Below, one piece after another: positions 12,421-15,626 of a DNA stretch of 15,626 nucleotides. Under the pieces are notes generated by a model, which was not told where the DNA came from, did not search any database, and worked only from the letters and a program-made list of their open reading frames with translations. Position numbers and translations under genes: made by a program. The DNA is from a bacterium (GTDB taxonomy: Bacteria; Ratteibacteria; UBA8468): assembly GCA_030672255.1 (NCBI GenBank), contig DAOVGU010000031.1, forward strand, positions 1-15,626. The letters are read 5' to 3'. Within the stretch, counting starts at the first letter, position 1. Each line of letters begins with the position of its first letter.

Positions 12421-12528
12421 GTTTGGATGTATTCCTGTAGCGGCATTAGGCGACGGATGAAGGCCTAGATAGAGAAGTCGCCTATAGCGAGCATTACTGC
12501 GAGCGTGCCGCAAAGGAATGCTCCAAAC
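12421..12528. repeat. MITE-like palindromic element with terminal inverted repeats, copy 2
   Basis: The outer arms GTTTGGA (12421-12427) and TCCAAAC (12522-12528) enclose the inner ends ATTCCTGTAGCGGCA (12431-12445) and TGCCGCAAAGGAAT (12506-12519). An inner stem TAGGCGAC/GTCGCCTA is also present (12447-12485). The inner ends match those of the element at 199-314, so both belong to one family. It sits 10 bp after the fumB stop, between fumB and tRNA-Pro. Confidence 0.7.
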
Positions 12529-12538
12529 AAAAGGGCAT

Positions 12539-13039
12539 CTACTTATAAATATCCCTTCCATAGCTATCAATGCCAACGATGAGGGGAAAATTTTTTACTT
12601 CTAATTTTAAGATTGCCTCACATCCTAAATCAGGATAAGCGATTAACTTTACTCTTTTTACAAATTGAGAGTATAAAGCACCACAACCGCCAAGAGCAAT
12701 AAGATAGAGGGACTGATACCTCTTTATTGCCTCGATAACTTCCTTGCTGCGGTCTCCCTTGCCAACCATTCCTTTTAAACCCCATCTTAAAAGGGTCGGG
12801 GTATAGGGATCCATGCGATAACCTGTTGTTGGTCCGCAGGAACCGATAATCTTTCCTGGAGGTGCTGGTGTTGGTCCGGTATAATAGATAACCTGATTCC
12901 TCAAATCGAATGGTAATTTTTTAACCATCCTTTTATGGGCAGCATCCCGCGCAGTATAGATGACGCCGGAAAGCAAAATCTCATCCCCAGCTTTCAGTTT
13001 CCTAATCTCCTTTCTTTCTAATGGGGTAACTATCTTCAT
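12539..13039 (-). CDS. fumB: Class I fumarate hydratase, beta (C-terminal) subunit
   Basis: A 166-aa subunit of the two-part iron-sulfur fumarase (FumA/TtdB type) that hydrates fumarate to malate. It could be the near-identical tartrate dehydratase subunit. Motifs: SGVIYTARDAAHKR (24-37), YTGPTPAPPGK (53-63), SCGPTTGYRMDPY (67-79), GKGDRS where the family usually has GKGxxS, and PDLGCEAILKLEV (136-148). Its ATG overlaps the alpha-subunit TGA by four bases (ATGA). The symbol is tentative because naming differs among genomes. Confidence 0.92.
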   Translation of the reverse strand: MKIVTPLERKEIRKLKAGDEILLSGVIYTARDAAHKRMVKKLPFDLRNQVIYYTGPTPAPPGKIIGSCGPTTGYRMDPYTPTLLRWGLKGMVGKGDRSKEVIEAIKRYQSLYLIALGGCGALYSQFVKRVKLIAYPDLGCEAILKLEVKNFPLIVGIDSYGRDIYK

Positions 13040-13932
13040 AATGTTATTTCTTTATGGCGATTTGCCCAGCAGGAGATATTGACCGCTACCGGCAGTCCGG
13101 CAATATGGGTAGGAAAGGTTTTAATCCTTACGGATAAAGCGGTTGTTTTTCCTCCTAATCCGGCCGGTCCAATATTTAGTTTGTTGATTTCCCGTAAAAG
13201 TTCTTTCTCGAACTTTTCAATGAGAGATTCTTCAGCTAACGCTTCAGAATGACTTCGTGAGATTGCCACAGCCTTCGGCTTCGCAATGACTTCGTTAACT
13301 GGTTCTAACAGTGCCTCCTCTGCCAAGGAGGCCGCTTTCTCGGCTGTTCCGCCAATGCCTATTCCCACAATTACGGGTGGACAGGGATTGGAAGATGCCT
13401 CCTTGATGGAGTCAATCACAAACATTTTAATTTCCTTTTCTTTGCTATCGGGAGGCAGCATCCTCACTTTAGCCATATTCTCGGCGCCAAACCCTTTAAT
13501 TAAAACCTTAATTTTTAAGTGATTGCCAGCGACAATTTTCTCATGAATAACAGCCGGTGTATTATCCTTTGTATTAATCCGGGAAAGCGAATTGACTATT
13601 GACTTACGTAGATACCCATCCTTGTAACCCCTTCTTACCCCCTCCTGAATAATATCGGAAAAGGAGGAAAATTTACCGAAGTTAATCTTGAGATTATATC
13701 CTACCTCCAAGAAAATTTTCACCATCCCTGTATCCTGACAGATAGGAATTCTCTCTCTCTCGGCAATCTTAATATTTTCCAAGATAGAGGCAATAACTCT
13801 TTTGGCTCGACCTTTCTCCCTTTGCTGACTTTTCTTCAATAAAACTATTAAATCTTCATTCAGCTGGCAATTGCTATCGATACAAAGCTCGCTCACAGCA
13901 GCAATAATCTTTTCGGCAGAAATTCTACGCAT
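13036..13932 (-). CDS. fumA: Class I fumarate hydratase, alpha (N-terminal) subunit, with in-frame repeat insertion
   Basis: A 298-aa subunit carrying the oxygen-sensitive 4Fe-4S cluster. The three cluster cysteines are Cys65 (PICQDTG), Cys184 (SNPCPPVIVGIG) and Cys288 (ISCWANRH). GLGGKTTAL (258-266) is the conserved late motif. Residues 214-237 (EVIAKPKAVAISRSHSEALA and onward) are encoded by two palindromic repeat units. They lie in the link between the ALLEP helix and the KELLREIN helix and make that loop roughly 17 residues longer than I expect for the family. All catalytic motifs and the frame are intact, so the enzyme is probably functional. Its start overlaps the recO stop by 8 bp and its stop overlaps fumB. 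Confidence 0.93.
   Translation of the reverse strand: MRRISAEKIIAAVSELCIDSNCQLNEDLIVLLKKSQQREKGRAKRVIASILENIKIAERERIPICQDTGMVKIFLEVGYNLKINFGKFSSFSDIIQEGVRRGYKDGYLRKSIVNSLSRINTKDNTPAVIHEKIVAGNHLKIKVLIKGFGAENMAKVRMLPPDSKEKEIKMFVIDSIKEASSNPCPPVIVGIGIGGTAEKAASLAEEALLEPVNEVIAKPKAVAISRSHSEALAEESLIEKFEKELLREINKLNIGPAGLGGKTTALSVRIKTFPTHIAGLPVAVNISCWANRHKEITL
13224..13253 (-). repeat. In-frame palindromic repeat unit 2 inside fumA
   Basis: On the minus strand GTCATTCTGA...AGAATCTC is an imperfect palindrome: the ATTCT/AGAAT ends enclose an AGC/GCT pair. It encodes about residues 227-237. It is preceded by CGAA exactly as unit 1 is, and it resembles the GTCATTCTGAGCGAAG type of dispersed repeat. Confidence 0.75.
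13259..13290 (-). repeat. In-frame palindromic repeat unit 1 inside fumA
   Basis: On the minus strand GTCATTGCGAAGCC-GAA-GGCTGTGGCAATCTC folds as ATTGC/GCAAT plus AGCC/GGCT around a GAA loop. It encodes about residues 215-225 of the fumarase alpha subunit. Its ends match the intergenic copy at 12207-12271. Confidence 0.8.
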
Positions 13933-14734
13933 TCTTTTCTATCGATTTCAAAAACCTAAGTGATTTTTCGCTAACCGGAAGATAATAGGCTCTAAAGTAG
14001 TTGACATACTTTATAAGCTCCTTTCTCAGATTGAAGGGGACCTTTAATCTCGGGAGAAGAGAGAGTTTCAAATCCAAGAGATAATTCATCAATGCAACTA
14101 AAGGATAACCGATAGAAAGAGATTCTCCATCCCGTCCACAGGACGAGATCCTATCCAGTGGATAGGATACCCATCCTCTTGAACATTTCCCGCAGAGAAC
14201 ACCTCCGGCTTTGGCACTGACTTTAAGGCTGGGGGAATTTTTCTCAATCTTTTCCTGGCAGGAGACACAATTATTTAGAAAGGGACCGTAGCCAAGGATC
14301 TTCAAAAACTTCAGCTGGAAAGTAACTAAAACCAACTCTATTAGATTTGGTTCTTCTGCCTCCTCCAAAAGTTTGAAACTTTTGAGCAGGAGCCAGAAAA
14401 GGGAGCTATTTTTCTCATTTTCCTTTATCGTGGCTTTGACCAATTGCAAAATATAGAGGCTGTAAGTCAATTTCTTCAGATCCTGATGTAATTTTGGAAA
14501 TGGGTCAAGAAGATCAGAGGAAGAAACAAGGGATAAAGTACTTTCCTTTCGATACAGGAAGAGTTCCACATAAGAGGGGAAAAGATGGAAAAGAGGGGAT
14601 TTTTTAGTCCCAATAACACCCTTGGCAATAGCATTAATTTTGCCAAAGTTAAGGGTATAGTAAATAATAAAAAGGCTTGTTTCTCTGAATCTCTTACTCT
14701 GGATAATGAGCGCATCCGTTCTTGTCAAAGCCAC
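13925..14734 (-). CDS. recO: DNA repair protein RecO, with in-frame palindromic insertion
   Basis: A 269-aa recombination mediator that loads RecA with RecR. The N-terminal OB fold (about 1-80) begins TDALIIQSKRFRETSLFIIYYT; the helical part follows. A four-cysteine zinc site is present: Cys156, Cys159, Cys181 and Cys184. Right after the zinc site, residues 189-202 (VSYPLDRISSCGRD) are encoded by two adjacent perfect or near-perfect hairpins, which looks like an inserted repeat that kept the frame. It starts with GTG directly after the DUF502 stop, without a clear ribosome site, so coupling is likely. Its stop overlaps fumA by 8 bp. Confidence 0.9.
   Translation of the reverse strand: MALTRTDALIIQSKRFRETSLFIIYYTLNFGKINAIAKGVIGTKKSPLFHLFPSYVELFLYRKESTLSLVSSSDLLDPFPKLHQDLKKLTYSLYILQLVKATIKENEKNSSLFWLLLKSFKLLEEAEEPNLIELVLVTFQLKFLKILGYGPFLNNCVSCQEKIEKNSPSLKVSAKAGGVLCGKCSRGWVSYPLDRISSCGRDGESLSIGYPLVALMNYLLDLKLSLLPRLKVPFNLRKELIKYVNYFRAYYLPVSEKSLRFLKSIEKNA
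14130..14168 (-). repeat. Double-hairpin palindromic insertion inside recO
   Basis: Two hairpins abut. ATCCTATCC-AGT-GGATAGGAT (14148-14168) is a perfect 9-bp stem. TCCCGTCC-ACA-GGACGAGA (14130-14148) is 8 bp with one wobble position. Short direct repeats CCATCC flank the pair at 14127-14132 and 14171-14176 and could be a target duplication. The frame is preserved. Confidence 0.65.
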
Positions 14735-15316
14735 TTATTTTTGTCCAGTTAATCCCAATGAGAGCATTAACTTTAGTGCTTCCTCCACACTTAAATCCAA
14801 TCTCTTTAAATTCTTTTCCGGCATCAAGCAATAGAAGCCTGTGGTAAGATTAGGCACAGTAGGAATAAAGAGGCTTACTAATTTGTTACTGCTTTCCTTT
14901 TGAATCTCTTTTTGGGCCGGAGAGGTAATGAAGGCAAGGGTTTGAATACCTTGATGAAATTCTACAAGAGTAACACCGCTGAAGGGTCCCCTTCCCTTCT
15001 TTAAAATTGCATCGCTGATCCCCTTAATTGAAAGATAAATCTTGTTAAAAAGAGGAATCTTAGCTAAAAGCCCCTCGGAGAACCTTAATAATCTTTTTCC
15101 TAAGAAATTATTTGCTAATGCTCCTGCTAAAATGATAATGAGAAGAAGGGAAATAACTCCCAAACCCGGGGAGTAAAACTCCGGTAGATGTCTTCTGAAA
15201 AGTCCACCCAATATTCCCTCCAAGAAGAAAGAGAGTTTCCACAGGATCCAGATGGTCACTACAATGGGAATCAGAACGACCAGCCCGGTAATAAAATAGC
15301 GCCGTAACGATTTCAT
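14735..15316 (-). CDS. DUF502 family inner-membrane protein
   Basis: A 193-aa membrane protein. It has two hydrophobic segments, about residues 8-30 (GLVVLIPIVVTIWIL) and 50-70 (LGVISLLLIIILAGALANN). A soluble domain follows with SGVTLVEF and the family hallmark FIPTVPNLTTGF, usually P-TPNPTSG. The function of DUF502 is not established. The ATG overlaps the ybeY stop by one base (TAATG), and recO follows with no gap, so this is a packed housekeeping operon. Confidence 0.87.
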   Translation of the reverse strand: MKSLRRYFITGLVVLIPIVVTIWILWKLSFFLEGILGGLFRRHLPEFYSPGLGVISLLLIIILAGALANNFLGKRLLRFSEGLLAKIPLFNKIYLSIKGISDAILKKGRGPFSGVTLVEFHQGIQTLAFITSPAQKEIQKESSNKLVSLFIPTVPNLTTGFYCLMPEKNLKRLDLSVEEALKLMLSLGLTGQK

Positions 15317-15626
15317 TATACTTTAAGGAGATTCAAAATTGTGGTTTCTTCCTTTCTCATCACCGACCGGCTCTTTTTAGTTGTATCTTTATAACCATTA
15401 AGGTGGAGAAGCCCATGGATAATAAGAAGGTTGAGTTCTTTTTTAAGTGATTGATGATAAATCCTTGCCTGTCTTCTTGCCGATTGCAGAGAGATGAAGA
15501 GCTCCCCTGTTCTTTCATCAACCGGAAATGCAAGAACATCTGTAGGCCTATTCACACCTCGATATCTAAGATTGAGGCTTTGAATTTTCTTATCATCAAG
15601 CAGAATTATTCCAATTTCTTTTTGTT
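15316..15626 (-). CDS. ybeY: Endoribonuclease YbeY (rRNA maturation), N-terminus beyond window
   Basis: The open frame enters from the window edge and ends at 15316, with 102 codons visible. Family motifs: a strand followed by LLDDKKIQSLNLRYRGVNRP, then PTDVLAFPVDE and the metal site HGLLHLNGYKD. The internal ATG-like start at 15555 is not the true one, because the frame and the conserved residues continue upstream to the edge. YbeY is a metal-dependent RNase for 16S rRNA 3' processing and ribosome quality control. The canonical HxxxHxxxxxH has Asp in place of the third His. Confidence 0.88.
   Translation of the reverse strand, partial: QKEIGIILLDDKKIQSLNLRYRGVNRPTDVLAFPVDERTGELFISLQSARRQARIYHQSLKKELNLLIIHGLLHLNGYKDTTKKSRSVMRKEETTILNLLKV

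Noticed and set aside
1..15626. CRISPR array, prophage, integrase or insertion-sequence transposase
   Set aside because: No regularly spaced direct repeats, phage structural genes, tyrosine integrase or transposase motifs were found on either strand.

Overview
The window looks like a chromosomal piece of an uncultivated, probably anaerobic bacterium of moderately low GC content. Two-subunit iron-sulfur fumarase, RCK-gated Trk potassium uptake, a compact Leloir galactose operon, and many short palindromic repeats between and inside genes are all compatible with a candidate-phylum genome of the Omnitrophota or Aerophobota kind. That placement is a guess from style, not from a marker-gene tree. 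Every gene except nadE is on the minus strand.

Layout on the + coordinate axis. (1) 1-215: the N-terminal part of a secreted or anchored small protein, next to a terminal-inverted-repeat element at 199-314. (2) 326-3450: a potassium-uptake operon read leftward: a 49-aa single-membrane-segment protein, two TrkA-type RCK proteins, a 45-aa single-membrane-segment protein, then the TrkH channel. All are coupled by overlaps or very short gaps. The two tiny membrane proteins are easily missed. (3) 3451-3599: divergent regulatory region with a perfect 19-bp palindrome, then nadE on the plus strand, whose 3' end overlaps the next convergent gene by 95 bp. (4) 4324-10354: a leftward sugar operon: a 36-aa basic micro-ORF, galT, galE, galK, a UroD-superfamily protein, a TIM-barrel sugar isomerase/epimerase and a Gfo/Idh/MocA oxidoreductase. 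(5) 10453-12024: two tandem leftward genes for HD-domain hydrolases. Each is followed 14-17 bp after its stop by an attC-like inverted-repeat site, so they look like two integron gene cassettes without an integrase in view. (6) 12025-12367: repeat debris and tRNA-Pro(CGG). (7) 12421-15626: fumB, fumA, recO, a DUF502 membrane protein and ybeY (truncated by the window edge), as one tightly packed leftward cluster.

How the parts fit. The Trk proteins make a K+ channel with a heteromeric cytosolic RCK gate. GalK, GalT and GalE convert galactose to glucose-1-phosphate and UDP-sugars. The three genes downstream have the enzyme types expected for oxidising or epimerising a less common sugar, and the UroD-like member raises the possibility of methyl-group handling. 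FumA and FumB form one fumarase. RecO and YbeY are housekeeping.

The most interesting signals are: palindromic repeats inserted in frame inside fumA and recO; the paired HD cassettes with attC-like sites beside a tRNA; the tiny membrane proteins in the Trk operon; and a repeat family placed at the 3' ends of genes.
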